Origin: Duncaniella dubosii
Lineage (GTDB): Bacteria; Bacteroidota; Bacteroidia; Bacteroidales; Muribaculaceae
Direction: 5' to 3'
Assembly: GCF_004803915.1 (NCBI RefSeq)
Contig: NZ_CP039396.1
Location: 248,001 to 312,000, forward strand
DNA length: 64,000 nucleotides
Shown here: positions 1-7,911 of the stretch, one piece after another
Numbering within the stretch: position 1 is the first letter of the stretch
Layout: every line of letters begins with the position of its first letter
Position numbers and translations under genes: made by a program
Notes under the pieces: model-generated
The model's database searches: none
What the model was told of the DNA's origin: nothing
What the model saw: the letters and a program-made list of their open reading frames with translations, nothing else

Positions 1-302
1 GTGACTCCCATCCTGAGTTTTTAGAAGATTCAAAGAATACACAATGTCTTGATGAAATATTCTTTCCGACTATAGTTAATCAGGTCGTAGAGGATAAAAG
101 TCTAATATCCCGAAATATATTACGCTACATATCATGGGAAAATAATGGGAGCAGTTCTCCCAAGGATATTACTTTGGAAGAATCTGACATAATTGATCAA
201 TGTATCGAAAATCCCGGAATTTTATTTATCAGGAAAATATCAGATGAACAAATATGTGACTATGTGGATGAACGTCTAGGTCATCACAATATTAGCTTCT
301 AA
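1..302 (+). CDS. Core-2/I-branching (GT14-like) glycosyltransferase, 3' end only
   Basis: The reading frame enters from the left edge at base 3 and runs about 99 codons to a TAA at 300-302; the start lies outside the window. The fragment has the features of the C-terminal part of the core-2/I-branching beta-1,6-N-acetylglucosaminyltransferase family (GT14): a DEIFFPTIV segment, then an RYISW segment, then a SPKDITLE segment and a final LFIRKIS segment. Family members add a sugar branch to a surface glycan from a nucleotide sugar. It sits five bases upstream of a GT2 glycosyltransferase and in the same direction as the fucose genes, so it is probably the end of an O-antigen or capsule operon. 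The acceptor and sugar cannot be told from this fragment. Assignment is by recalled motif only. Confidence 0.7.
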   Translation, partial: DSHPEFLEDSKNTQCLDEIFFPTIVNQVVEDKSLISRNILRYISWENNGSSSPKDITLEESDIIDQCIENPGILFIRKISDEQICDYVDERLGHHNISF

Positions 303-307
303 TAATA

Positions 308-1126
308 ATGGATAATAATTTTTCTGTCTTGATGTCGCTCTACTATAAGGAACGACCCGATTATCTACGTCAAAGTCTTGACAGTGTATTCAATCAGACG
401 CTTCCTCCGGATGAAGTGGTGATGGTGGAAGATGGACCTCTTACTGATGAACTCTATCATGTTCTTGATGAGTATGAAACCAAATATCCGCAATTCAAGA
501 GAATTCCTTTGGCGGTTAATGGAGGACTTGGAAAAGCTTTGAATGAAGGTTTAAAGCACTGCTCCAATGAGTTGGTGGCAAGAATGGATACGGATGATAT
601 ATGTTTTCCTGAAAGGTTTGAGAAACAAATTCAATTCATGACAATCAATCCCAAAACAGATATTTCAAGTGGATGGATAGCTGAATTTCAGGATGATATT
701 TCCAACATAAAAAGTATAAAAAAAGTTCCTCAATCGCATGAAGAAGTTGCCCGGTATATTAAATCTCGTAATCCATTAAACCATCCGTGCGTAATTTTTC
801 GAAAAAAGGCTGTTGAAAGAGCAAATGGATATCAACATTTTCCACTCTTTGAAGACTGGTATCTTTGGGCAAGAATGATAAAAAATGGAGCTTCATTCGC
901 CAACTTACAAATCCCTTTATTATACTTTAGGACATCACCAGAAATGTTCAAACGCAGAGGAGGATTTAAATATGCGAAGGACAGCGCACGCTTTCAATGG
1001 AAGCTGCATAATTTAGGATTAATTTCCACTTTCGGTGCAATAAAGGCCAGTTTAATTCGAGGAGCTGTGTATATAATGCCGAACAACATGCGAGCGCTAA
1101 TATATTCTAAATTTCTACGCTCATAA
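308..1126 (+). CDS. Family 2 glycosyltransferase
   Basis: A 272-residue GT-A fold glycosyltransferase of family GT2. The nucleotide-binding start (SVLMSLYYKE, about residues 6-15), an EDGP segment near residue 41 and a DXD-type metal site (MDTDD, residues 93-97) are visible, followed by an EDWYLW acceptor-side segment near residue 181. There is no transmembrane segment, so it should act at the inner face of the membrane on a lipid-linked glycan. Length and motifs resemble AmsE/WcaA-like enzymes that add one sugar during exopolysaccharide assembly. The ATG follows the upstream stop by five bases, so the two glycosyltransferases are probably co-transcribed. The sugar donor is not deducible; GDP-fucose is plausible only because gmd and fcl follow. 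Confidence 0.85.
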   Translation: MDNNFSVLMSLYYKERPDYLRQSLDSVFNQTLPPDEVVMVEDGPLTDELYHVLDEYETKYPQFKRIPLAVNGGLGKALNEGLKHCSNELVARMDTDDICFPERFEKQIQFMTINPKTDISSGWIAEFQDDISNIKSIKKVPQSHEEVARYIKSRNPLNHPCVIFRKKAVERANGYQHFPLFEDWYLWARMIKNGASFANLQIPLLYFRTSPEMFKRRGGFKYAKDSARFQWKLHNLGLISTFGAIKASLIRGAVYIMPNNMRALIYSKFLRS

Positions 1127-1140
1127 ATAATATTTTAATT

Positions 1141-2136
1141 ATGAAAATCGCAATGATCGGTGGCAGCGGATTCGTTGGCACAAGACTTATCGACCTCTTG
1201 AAAGAGGACTCTAAAAACTATGAATGTAAGAACATCGACCTTCTTCCGAGCCATTTTTTCAATGACATCACGGTTATCGGTGATGTCCGTGAGCAAGCCC
1301 AGATGGACCGCGAGCTCAAAGGAGCTGATGTCATAATCCTCCTTGCCGCGCAGCACCGCGACGACGTAACGCCCGTATCGCTTTATTACGATACGAATGT
1401 CGGCGGTATGGAAGTGACACTCAGGGCTATGGAAAAGAACGGCTGCAGGCGCATCATCTTCTTTTCATCCGTGGCCGTCTATGGCCTTAACAAAAAGAAT
1501 CCCGACGAGAACCATCCAAAAGATCCGTTCAACCACTACGGCAAATCGAAATGGCAGGCCGAACAGGTACTGGAAAAATGGTATGCCTCACATCCAGACT
1601 GGAACATCGACATCATCCGTCCGACAGTCATCTTCGGAGAACGTAACAGAGGAAATGTCTACAACCTACTCAAACAGATTTCGTCGGGCAAGTTCCTCAT
1701 GGTAGGAAAGGGCGAGAACAAGAAGTCAATGGCCTACGTCGGCAACATCGTTGCATTCGTAAAATATCTGATAGACAATGTCACCAAAGGCTACAATGTG
1801 TTCAACTACATCGATAAACCCGACAACAACATGAACCAGCTCGTGGCACATGTGTCGAATGTGTTGAACAAACACATCCCTGCGACGCATTTCCCCTACT
1901 GGCTCGGCATGCTCGGCGGTTACGGTTTCGATGTGCTTGCAAAAATTACAGGCAAAAAACTCACTGTATCTTCGGTCCGTGTGAAAAAATTCTGTGCCAC
2001 AACAGAGTTCGATGCCAAGAAAGCCCACTCATGCGGATTTAAGGCACCGTTCACTCTTGACGAAGGTCTCGCCCGCACGCTGGAATTCGAGTTTGTCCAT
2101 CCGCGTACGGACGACATACAGTTTATAAGTGAATAA
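1141..2136 (+). CDS. NAD-dependent epimerase/dehydratase (extended SDR)
   Basis: A 331-residue extended short-chain dehydrogenase. The Rossmann motif GGSGFVGT is at residues 7-14 and the catalytic YxxxK is Y133 and K137 (YGKSK), with a preceding SSVAVYG serine segment around residues 109-115. These enzymes bind NAD(P) and change a nucleotide-linked sugar by epimerisation or 4,6-dehydration. It lies between a glycosyltransferase and gmd/fcl, so it most likely supplies a sugar nucleotide for the same surface glycan. The substrate cannot be read from sequence: UDP-hexose, UDP-N-acetylhexosamine or a later 4-keto intermediate are all possible. The C-terminal part after about residue 240 is family-typical but not diagnostic. 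Confidence 0.8.
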   Translation: MKIAMIGGSGFVGTRLIDLLKEDSKNYECKNIDLLPSHFFNDITVIGDVREQAQMDRELKGADVIILLAAQHRDDVTPVSLYYDTNVGGMEVTLRAMEKNGCRRIIFFSSVAVYGLNKKNPDENHPKDPFNHYGKSKWQAEQVLEKWYASHPDWNIDIIRPTVIFGERNRGNVYNLLKQISSGKFLMVGKGENKKSMAYVGNIVAFVKYLIDNVTKGYNVFNYIDKPDNNMNQLVAHVSNVLNKHIPATHFPYWLGMLGGYGFDVLAKITGKKLTVSSVRVKKFCATTEFDAKKAHSCGFKAPFTLDEGLARTLEFEFVHPRTDDIQFISE

Positions 2137-2209
2137 ATTCCCCAAAATAAAGACATACACCAATTAACGTTGGCTTTGCTAAATATTGAGTTTCTATTAT
2201 ATAACAATT

Positions 2210-3301
2210 CTGAAAACCGCATTAATCACAGGCATCACCGGTCAGGATGGTTCGTTTCTGGCCGAGTTTCTTCTCGAAAAAGGCTATGACGTGCACGGCA
2301 CGATCCGCCGCTCGTCGGTAGACTTCCGCGAGCGCATCGCCCACCTCGAGGGACACCCCAACTTCCACCTCCACTACGCGGACCTCGGCGACTCGATGTC
2401 GATCATGCAGGTCGTCTCAAAGGTGCGACCCGACGAGATCTACAACCTCGCCGCACAGAGCCACGTGCAGGTGTCGTTCGACTCCCCCGAGTTCACAGCC
2501 GACGTCGACGCGACAGGCGTCCTCCGCATCCTTGAGGCCGTACGCCTCTGCGGACTCGCCGCGACCTGCCGCATCTATCAGGCATCGACCTCTGAGCTCT
2601 ACGGCAAGGTCGAGGAAGTGCCCCAGAACGAAAAGACACCCTTCCACCCCTATTCGCCATACGCCGTCGCAAAGCTCTACGGTTTCTGGATCGTGAAGGA
2701 ATACCGCGAGGCATACGGCATGTACTGCTGCTCCGGAATCCTCTTCAACCACGAGTCCGAGCGCCGCGGCGAGACATTCGTCACCCGCAAGATAACCCTC
2801 GCCGCCGCACGCATCGCTCAGGGCAAGCAGGAGAAGCTCTGCCTCGGCAACCTCTCGTCGCTCCGCGACTGGGGCTACGCACGCGACTACGTGGAGTGCA
2901 TGTGGCTCATCCTCCAGCAGCCCGAGCCCGAGGACTACGTGATCGCCACCGGTGAGCAGCACTCCGTCCGCGAGTTCTGCCAGCTCGCTTTCCGCCGTGC
3001 CGGCATCGAGCTGCGCTTCGAGGGCGAGGGCGAGAACGAGAAGGGCATCGACGTGAAGACCGGCAAGGTGCTCATCGAGGTGTCGCCCGACTTCTACCGC
3101 CCGACCGACGTGGTCAACCTCTGGGGCGACCCCACGAAGGCGAAGCAGAAACTCGGCTGGGACCCGTCGAAGAAGACATCTTTCGAGCAGCTCGTCAACC
3201 TCATGGTCGACGCCGACATGGCCAAGGTCGCCGTCGAGCGAGCAGGTGAACAGGTGAAACTCAACCTCGCCGAATACCTCGAGAAAGGAATCGTGAAGTA
3301 A
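2210..3301 (+). CDS. gmd: GDP-mannose 4,6-dehydratase, non-ATG start
   Basis: Converts GDP-D-mannose to GDP-4-keto-6-deoxy-D-mannose, the first step toward GDP-L-fucose. The protein (363 residues from the start chosen here) has the NADP motif GITGQDG at residues 8-14 and the catalytic Y151/K155 (YAVAK), and is family-length. The family start is usually [14 protein letters not shown]; here the first codon of that segment is CTG at 2210, and the first in-frame ATG is 60 codons later, so translation must begin at this CTG, at TTG 2186 (eight residues longer) or elsewhere upstream. No strong ribosome-binding site helps decide. The gene is visibly richer in G and C than its upstream neighbours. 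fcl follows after 180 bases, completing the GDP-fucose pathway. Confidence 0.93.
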   Translation: MKTALITGITGQDGSFLAEFLLEKGYDVHGTIRRSSVDFRERIAHLEGHPNFHLHYADLGDSMSIMQVVSKVRPDEIYNLAAQSHVQVSFDSPEFTADVDATGVLRILEAVRLCGLAATCRIYQASTSELYGKVEEVPQNEKTPFHPYSPYAVAKLYGFWIVKEYREAYGMYCCSGILFNHESERRGETFVTRKITLAAARIAQGKQEKLCLGNLSSLRDWGYARDYVECMWLILQQPEPEDYVIATGEQHSVREFCQLAFRRAGIELRFEGEGENEKGIDVKTGKVLIEVSPDFYRPTDVVNLWGDPTKAKQKLGWDPSKKTSFEQLVNLMVDADMAKVAVERAGEQVKLNLAEYLEKGIVK

Positions 3302-3321
3302 AGCCTACGCTGAAATTGAGG

Positions 3322-3451
3322 GGTACAGAAATTCATAAATAACATAAATATTGGAGGGGTTAATTCCTGAATATGGAAGGATTGGAACAAGCCCTCTATG
3401 AATTATCATTAAAATAATCTGTTATTCGTGTTACTTCTGAATTTCTGTACC
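3322..3451. repeat. Intergenic element bounded by perfect 14-bp inverted repeats
   Basis: GGTACAGAAATTCA at 3322-3335 is repeated as its exact reverse complement at 3438-3451, leaving 102 bases between. The block fills most of the gmd-fcl gap, is AT-rich unlike both genes, and encodes nothing. It could be a small MITE-like element or a long-range RNA hairpin in the gmd-fcl transcript. No target-site duplication is evident. Confidence 0.55.
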
Positions 3452-3481
3452 TTACCCACATAAATATTCAAACCAGACAAA

Positions 3482-4423
3482 ATGGAAAAAAATTCCAAGA
3501 TCTACGTTGCGGGTCACCGTGGCATGGTCGGTTCGGCCATCGTCCGCGAGCTGCGGCGACAGGGATACACCAACATCATAACACGCACCCACGCCGAACT
3601 CGACCTCATCAGCCAGCAGGCGGTCAACGACTTCTTCGCCACAGAGAAGCCCGACTACGTGTTCCTCGCCGCCGCCAAGGTAGGGGGCATCGAGGCGAAC
3701 TCATCGGCTCTCGCCGACTTCATGTACGACAACATGATGCTCGAGATGAACGTCATTCACGCCGCATGGCGGAACGGATGCAAAAAACTCGAATTCCTCG
3801 GCTCGTCGTGCATCTACCCCCGCATGGCCCCGCAGCCCATGCCCGAGTCATGCCTACTCACCTCAGAGCTGGAGAAAACCAACGAGGCGTATGCGCTCGC
3901 AAAGATCTCCGGACTGAAGTACTGCGAGTTCCTCAACCGGCAGTACGGCACGGACTACATCTCCGTCATGCCCACCAACCTCTACGGCCCGAACGACAAC
4001 TACCACCCCACGCACTCCCACGTCCTCCCCGCGCTCATCCGCCGTTTCCATGAAGCGAAACTCGCGGGCGAGCCAGTCGTGACATGCTGGGGCGACGGCT
4101 CGCCGCTGCGCGAGTTCCTCTATGTCGACGACCTCGCCGAGCTTTGCGTGTTCCTCATGAACAGCTACTCCGGCAACGAGACCGTCAACGCCGGCACGGG
4201 CAAGGAGCTCACCATACGCGAGCTGGCGGAGCTTGTCGCGTCGACCGTCGGCTACGAAGGCCGCATCGAATGGGACACCACCAAGCCCAACGGCACACCC
4301 CGCAAGCTCCTCGACGTGAGCAAGGCCACCCGCCTCGGCTGGACCGCCTCGACCCCTCTCGCCGAAGGCATCCGCCTCGCCTACGAAGACTTCCTCAACA
4401 ACCCGATGCGCGCCGAGCGCTGA
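3482..4423 (+). CDS. fcl: GDP-L-fucose synthase
   Basis: Epimerises and reduces GDP-4-keto-6-deoxy-D-mannose to GDP-L-fucose, acting directly after gmd. The 313-residue protein carries the NADP motif GHRGMVGS (residues 11-18), the SSCIYP segment with the active-site Ser/Cys near residues 108-110, and the catalytic Y137/K141 (YALAK). Length matches the family. It is GC-rich like gmd. It is followed by a clear hairpin terminator at 4465-4512, so it probably ends this transcription unit. The fucose it makes could enter the O-antigen or capsule; whether the organism also has the Fkp salvage route cannot be seen here. Confidence 0.95.
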   Translation: MEKNSKIYVAGHRGMVGSAIVRELRRQGYTNIITRTHAELDLISQQAVNDFFATEKPDYVFLAAAKVGGIEANSSALADFMYDNMMLEMNVIHAAWRNGCKKLEFLGSSCIYPRMAPQPMPESCLLTSELEKTNEAYALAKISGLKYCEFLNRQYGTDYISVMPTNLYGPNDNYHPTHSHVLPALIRRFHEAKLAGEPVVTCWGDGSPLREFLYVDDLAELCVFLMNSYSGNETVNAGTGKELTIRELAELVASTVGYEGRIEWDTTKPNGTPRKLLDVSKATRLGWTASTPLAEGIRLAYEDFLNNPMRAER

Positions 4424-4464
4424 CCTCTTCCATCAGACATCAACTAACAGATAATACAGATTAC

Positions 4465-4512
4465 AATTCGTCTCATCCAACACCGATTGTTCGGAAGCGG
4501 ATGGGACGAATT
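4465..4512 (+). terminator. Rho-independent terminator after fcl
   Basis: A 14-base-pair stem (4465-4478 with 4499-4512, one G-U pair) is followed directly by a T run. It closes the gmd-fcl unit. Confidence 0.8.
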
Positions 4513-4573
4513 TTTTATCCCTTATTCATAACTCTCACTTTAATATTCCAAATCTTTCCACCTTTATTATTAT

Positions 4574-4611
4574 ATTATAGGTACTATCAAATATTATTAT
4601 AGGTACTATCA
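4574..4611. repeat. Short direct repeat in the fcl-FKBP gap
   Basis: ATTATAGGTACTATCA occurs at 4574-4589 and again at 4596-4611, a 22-base period. The rest of the 325-base gap (4424-4748) holds the fcl terminator and the promoter of the next gene; nothing else is recognisable. Confidence 0.6.
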
Positions 4612-4676
4612 CATCCATAAGCCGGCATGTAGGCATCGTATCATTCCACTCAGCCTGAAACTCATTATAAACGCAG

Positions 4677-4708
4677 TTTGACCGTTCTGTCAAAATTAAC
4701 TACTTTTG
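4677..4708 (+). promoter_or_regulatory. Bacteroidetes-type promoter for the FKBP gene
   Basis: TTTG at 4677-4680, a 20-base spacer, and TACTTTTG at 4701-4708 match the sigma-ABfr consensus TTTG-N19/20-TAnnTTTG. The gene starts about 40 bases downstream. Confidence 0.75.
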
Positions 4709-4748
4709 CATATGCTTAACATCCAAACAAAAACAAGACAGGAATTAT

Positions 4749-5147
4749 ATGGCAAAACCGGAATATATTCAGAAAAACAAAGCTTGGCTTGAGGCCAAAT
4801 CACACGAAGACGGAGTTCATCCGCTCGACAAAGGAATATTTTATAAAGTAATCAAACGAGGACGCACTGACGGACCGAGCCCAAACCGCAGCAGTGTCGT
4901 CGTGGCACACTATACAGGCAAAACAATCAACGGCAAAACCTTTGACAACAGCCGTGGAGGTGTCGCACCGGCTTTCCGTCTGCGCGAACTGATACCCGGA
5001 TGGATTATTGCCCTCCAACAAATGCACGTCGGCGACAAATGGGAAATATACATCCCGGCCGAACAGGCATACGGTAAATTAAACCAGCCCGGAATACCCG
5101 GCGGCTCGACACTGATTTTTGAAATCGAACTTCTCGGAATCTCATAA
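4749..5147 (+). CDS. FKBP-type peptidyl-prolyl cis-trans isomerase
   Basis: A 132-residue protein that is essentially one FKBP domain. The family features VAHYTGKTINGKTFDNS (about residues 51-67), the GWI segment with a Leu-rich flank and the closing ...PGGSTLIFEIELLGI strand are present. It catalyses rotation of Xaa-Pro bonds in folding proteins. There is no signal peptide, so it should be cytoplasmic, unlike the many Bacteroidetes FKBP lipoproteins. A strong promoter sits just upstream. A NUDIX hydrolase gene follows after about 40 bases, probably in the same transcript, without an obvious functional link. Confidence 0.92.
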   Translation: MAKPEYIQKNKAWLEAKSHEDGVHPLDKGIFYKVIKRGRTDGPSPNRSSVVVAHYTGKTINGKTFDNSRGGVAPAFRLRELIPGWIIALQQMHVGDKWEIYIPAEQAYGKLNQPGIPGGSTLIFEIELLGIS

Positions 5148-5188
5148 TCCGTATCTGAACTACCACCACATATCATAACATAAAAGAA

Positions 5189-5746
5189 ATGCCACAAGAT
5201 AACGCCTCTGAACTTTTCCCACTCGTCGATGAAACAGGAAAGACAATCGGTTCTGCCACACGCGGACGCTGCCATGACGGAAGCAAACTGCTTCATCCCG
5301 TAGTCCACCTTCACGTTTTTAATCGCGAAGGGGCTCTTTTTCTCCAAAAACGACCAGAATGGAAAGATATACAACCGGGGAAATGGGACACCGCTGTGGG
5401 CGGACACATTGATTTCGGAGAAGATACCATGTCGGCACTCCGTCGTGAAGCCCGCGAGGAACTTGGCATCGAAAACTTTCAGCCTGAATTTATAACAAGC
5501 TATATTTTTGAATCCACGCGCGAACGCGAGTTTGTCAACGCCTTCAAAACGACCGTCGACACGATTCCTATCCCTTCCGACGAACTTGACGGAGGCCATT
5601 TCTGGACACATGACGAAATTCGAGCCAACATTGGCAAAAATGTCTTCACACCCAACTTTGAAAGCGAATATCAGCGCCTTTTCATCGAAAAAACCGAAAC
5701 AACTGACAGTCAAAGCCAAATCATAAGTCAAGATAATATCTTATAA
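5189..5746 (+). CDS. NUDIX hydrolase
   Basis: A 185-residue protein with a complete NUDIX box: Gx5Ex7REUxEExGU is satisfied by the GGHIDFGE ... REAREELGI segment at about residues 71-93. The N-terminal part (LVDETGKTIGSATRG) resembles the isopentenyl-diphosphate isomerase-like/YfcD subgroup, whose members often hydrolyse nucleotide sugars, ADP-ribose or damaged nucleotides. No signal peptide. The exact substrate is unknown. It lies downstream of the FKBP gene and upstream of fba, which has its own promoter-like sequence. Confidence 0.9.
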   Translation: MPQDNASELFPLVDETGKTIGSATRGRCHDGSKLLHPVVHLHVFNREGALFLQKRPEWKDIQPGKWDTAVGGHIDFGEDTMSALRREAREELGIENFQPEFITSYIFESTREREFVNAFKTTVDTIPIPSDELDGGHFWTHDEIRANIGKNVFTPNFESEYQRLFIEKTETTDSQSQIISQDNIL

Positions 5747-5809
5747 CAAAATCAAAGCCTAATTAACGAAATTTTTCAGCAATGATGACTACGGCTGTAA
5801 AATTTTTCT

Positions 5810-5817
5810 TATCTTTG
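5810..5817 (+). promoter_or_regulatory. Probable -7 box of the fba promoter
   Basis: TATCTTTG fits TAnnTTTG and lies 48 bases before the fba start. No good -33 TTTG is seen at the expected distance. Confidence 0.5.
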
Positions 5818-5864
5818 TGCCAAACAATTCTAATTACATTATTAATTAAACCTCTTAACTAAAA

Positions 5865-6863
5865 ATGACAAGTTACAAGGAATTAGGTCTCGTAAACACC
5901 AAGGAAATGTTTGCCAAGGCCATCAAGGGTGGTTATGCGATTCCCGCTTTCAACTTCAACAACATGGAGCAGCTTCAGGCAATCATCAAGGCTGCTGCCG
6001 AGGAAAAATCACCCGTTATCCTTCAGGTTTCCAAAGGTGCACGCAACTATGCAAATCCCCTTCTTCTCCGCTACATGGCTCAGGGAGCTGTAGAATATGC
6101 CAAGAGCCTCGGCTGGGAACACCCGCAGATTGTACTTCACCTCGACCACGGTGACAGCTTCGAACTCTGCAAGGACTGCATCGAACACGGCTTCTCGTCA
6201 GTGATGATCGACGGCTCTCACCTCCCCTACGAGGAAAACGTTGCCCTCACAAAGAAAGTATGCGACTACGCACATCAGTATGACGTGACTGTCGAAGGTG
6301 AGCTTGGTGTACTCGCCGGCGTTGAAGACGAAGTTTCTTCCGACCACCACACCTATACCGACCCCGAAGAAGTTATCGACTTCGCTACCCGTACAGGAGT
6401 TGACTCACTCGCAATCTCAATCGGCACATCACACGGTGCTTACAAGTTCAAGCCCGAACAGTGCACCCGCGATGCCAACGGTCGTCTCGTACCGCCCCCA
6501 TTGGCATTCAACGTACTCGATGCCGTTATGGAAAAACTCCCCGGTTTCCCCATCGTACTCCACGGATCAAGCTCCGTTCCTCAGGAATACGTTGAAGAAA
6601 TCAACGAATACGGCGGCAAGCTCCCCGACGCAATCGGTATCCCCGAAGAAGAACTCCGCAAGGCAGCCAAGAGCGCAGTCTGCAAGATTAATATCGACTC
6701 TGACAGCCGTCTCGCAATGACAGCTGCAGTCCGCAAGGTACTCGCTACCAAGCTTGCCGAATTCGATCCCCGCAAATACCTCGGGCCGGCCCGCGACGAA
6801 ATGGAAAAACTCTACAAGCACAAAATCGTTGCCGTCCTCGGCTCAAACGGCAAGGCTGAATAA
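5865..6863 (+). CDS. fba: Fructose-bisphosphate aldolase, class II
   Basis: A 332-residue zinc-dependent aldolase that interconverts fructose-1,6-bisphosphate with glyceraldehyde-3-phosphate and dihydroxyacetone phosphate in glycolysis and gluconeogenesis. Metal and substrate segments are visible: LHLDHGDS (about residues 91-98), the GEL(G) and DPEE segments, the AISIGTSHG segment with a zinc His, and VLHGSSS toward the C-terminus. The sequence fits the class II type common in Bacteroidetes. A strong hairpin terminator follows directly, so it is likely monocistronic. Codon choice is biased toward C-ending codons, as expected for a highly expressed gene. Confidence 0.96.
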   Translation: MTSYKELGLVNTKEMFAKAIKGGYAIPAFNFNNMEQLQAIIKAAAEEKSPVILQVSKGARNYANPLLLRYMAQGAVEYAKSLGWEHPQIVLHLDHGDSFELCKDCIEHGFSSVMIDGSHLPYEENVALTKKVCDYAHQYDVTVEGELGVLAGVEDEVSSDHHTYTDPEEVIDFATRTGVDSLAISIGTSHGAYKFKPEQCTRDANGRLVPPPLAFNVLDAVMEKLPGFPIVLHGSSSVPQEYVEEINEYGGKLPDAIGIPEEELRKAAKSAVCKINIDSDSRLAMTAAVRKVLATKLAEFDPRKYLGPARDEMEKLYKHKIVAVLGSNGKAE

Positions 6864-6891
6864 TCAGTCCCCGCTGTATCATACACGCACA

Positions 6892-6926
6892 ATCGCCCGG
6901 CATTCCCGACAATGCCGGGCGATTTT
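6892..6926 (+). terminator. Rho-independent terminator after fba
   Basis: A perfect 13-base-pair stem (6892-6904 with 6911-6923) around a six-base loop, followed by TTT. Confidence 0.85.
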
Positions 6927-6981
6927 ACTAACAATCATTTATCAAGACCACCATACTCGCGACCAACAAATCTGCAATATA

Positions 6982-7809
6982 ATGCGTAAGCTGATTTTAC
7001 TTCTTTCGACATTTATCATATCATCCAGCCTGTATGCGCAAACCGGAACACTCGAGGTTGGATATACTTACATGCATCCCGTCCAGACAATGAGAAGTGC
7101 AGAGCCAGATGTGACAAACAGATATATCCTACATACCGACGGCCATAAATCAAAGTTCTATTCGCCCAACACAGAATATATCGATTCGATTGAATCAACC
7201 CCTGAAGGTTTCGAGATGTTCAATACACTTAAAAGAGAATTATGGCAAAAAAGAGAACAGGACAAAATACCGAGAGCTGACGGATCTTTCTACGTAACCA
7301 AGTTTTTATCTGACAACGAACTCCATACATACGACATAGCCAACGGTACGAAATTCCATGTAAAGGAATCCTTGCCTGAACCACTATGGACGATAGAAGA
7401 CTCTTGCCGGACAATCCTCGGATATGAATGCACCAAGGCTTCCGCTGATTTATACGGAAGAAAATGGACTGTATGGTTCACCCCTGACATACCTGTCAAC
7501 GATGGGCCGTGGAAACTCAGGGGACTTCCGGGATTAATCCTTGAGGCCAACTGTGAGGGTGGACAATACAGTTTCATCGCCGGCGACATCAGGCACTCGA
7601 ATAATCCTGTGACAAATGTCTACGGGCGCGATAAATGGGAAGATATCAGACGCAAGGATTTCTGGAATTTACGCAGATCATGTCTTGACAACCCCTCGCG
7701 TAACATCAGGTCACAATCAGGGACGAACATAATTGTCTATCAAAACGTAACCTATCAAAATTACCTGCCCACAGATATTGTCGATTATATCGAAACCGAC
7801 TATCGGTGA
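6982..7809 (+). CDS. GLPGLI family secreted protein
   Basis: The start chosen at 6982 gives a 275-residue protein with a signal peptide (MRKLILLLSTFIISSSLYAQ); the reading frame is open further upstream but through the fba terminator. The motif that names the family, GLPGLI, lies in the segment GPWKLRGLPGLILEA near residue 180, preceded by WTVWFTPDIP. GLPGLI proteins are exported Bacteroidetes proteins of unknown function, often encoded beside TonB-receptor-like outer-membrane proteins. This copy has no such neighbour: it stands alone between fba and dgt. A second GLPGLI gene occurs at 63373. No enzymatic residues are recognised. Confidence 0.85.
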   Translation: MRKLILLLSTFIISSSLYAQTGTLEVGYTYMHPVQTMRSAEPDVTNRYILHTDGHKSKFYSPNTEYIDSIESTPEGFEMFNTLKRELWQKREQDKIPRADGSFYVTKFLSDNELHTYDIANGTKFHVKESLPEPLWTIEDSCRTILGYECTKASADLYGRKWTVWFTPDIPVNDGPWKLRGLPGLILEANCEGGQYSFIAGDIRHSNNPVTNVYGRDKWEDIRRKDFWNLRRSCLDNPSRNIRSQSGTNIIVYQNVTYQNYLPTDIVDYIETDYR

Positions 7810-7911
7810 TATATGCTCTTAATGATTTTTAGGCTGCCATATTCAAAGCTTGTCATCATTTTTCATTAATTTCGCGTTATAGAATATAACAGACTATTAT
7901 ACACTACCATT

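Noticed and set aside
2417-2962. Long open frames antisense to gmd.
   Set aside because: High GC at third positions removes stop codons on the opposite strand; gmd explains the sequence fully.
4574-4611. Short direct repeat considered as an operator or attachment site.
   Set aside because: Only two copies in low-complexity AT sequence with no adjacent regulator or integrase.
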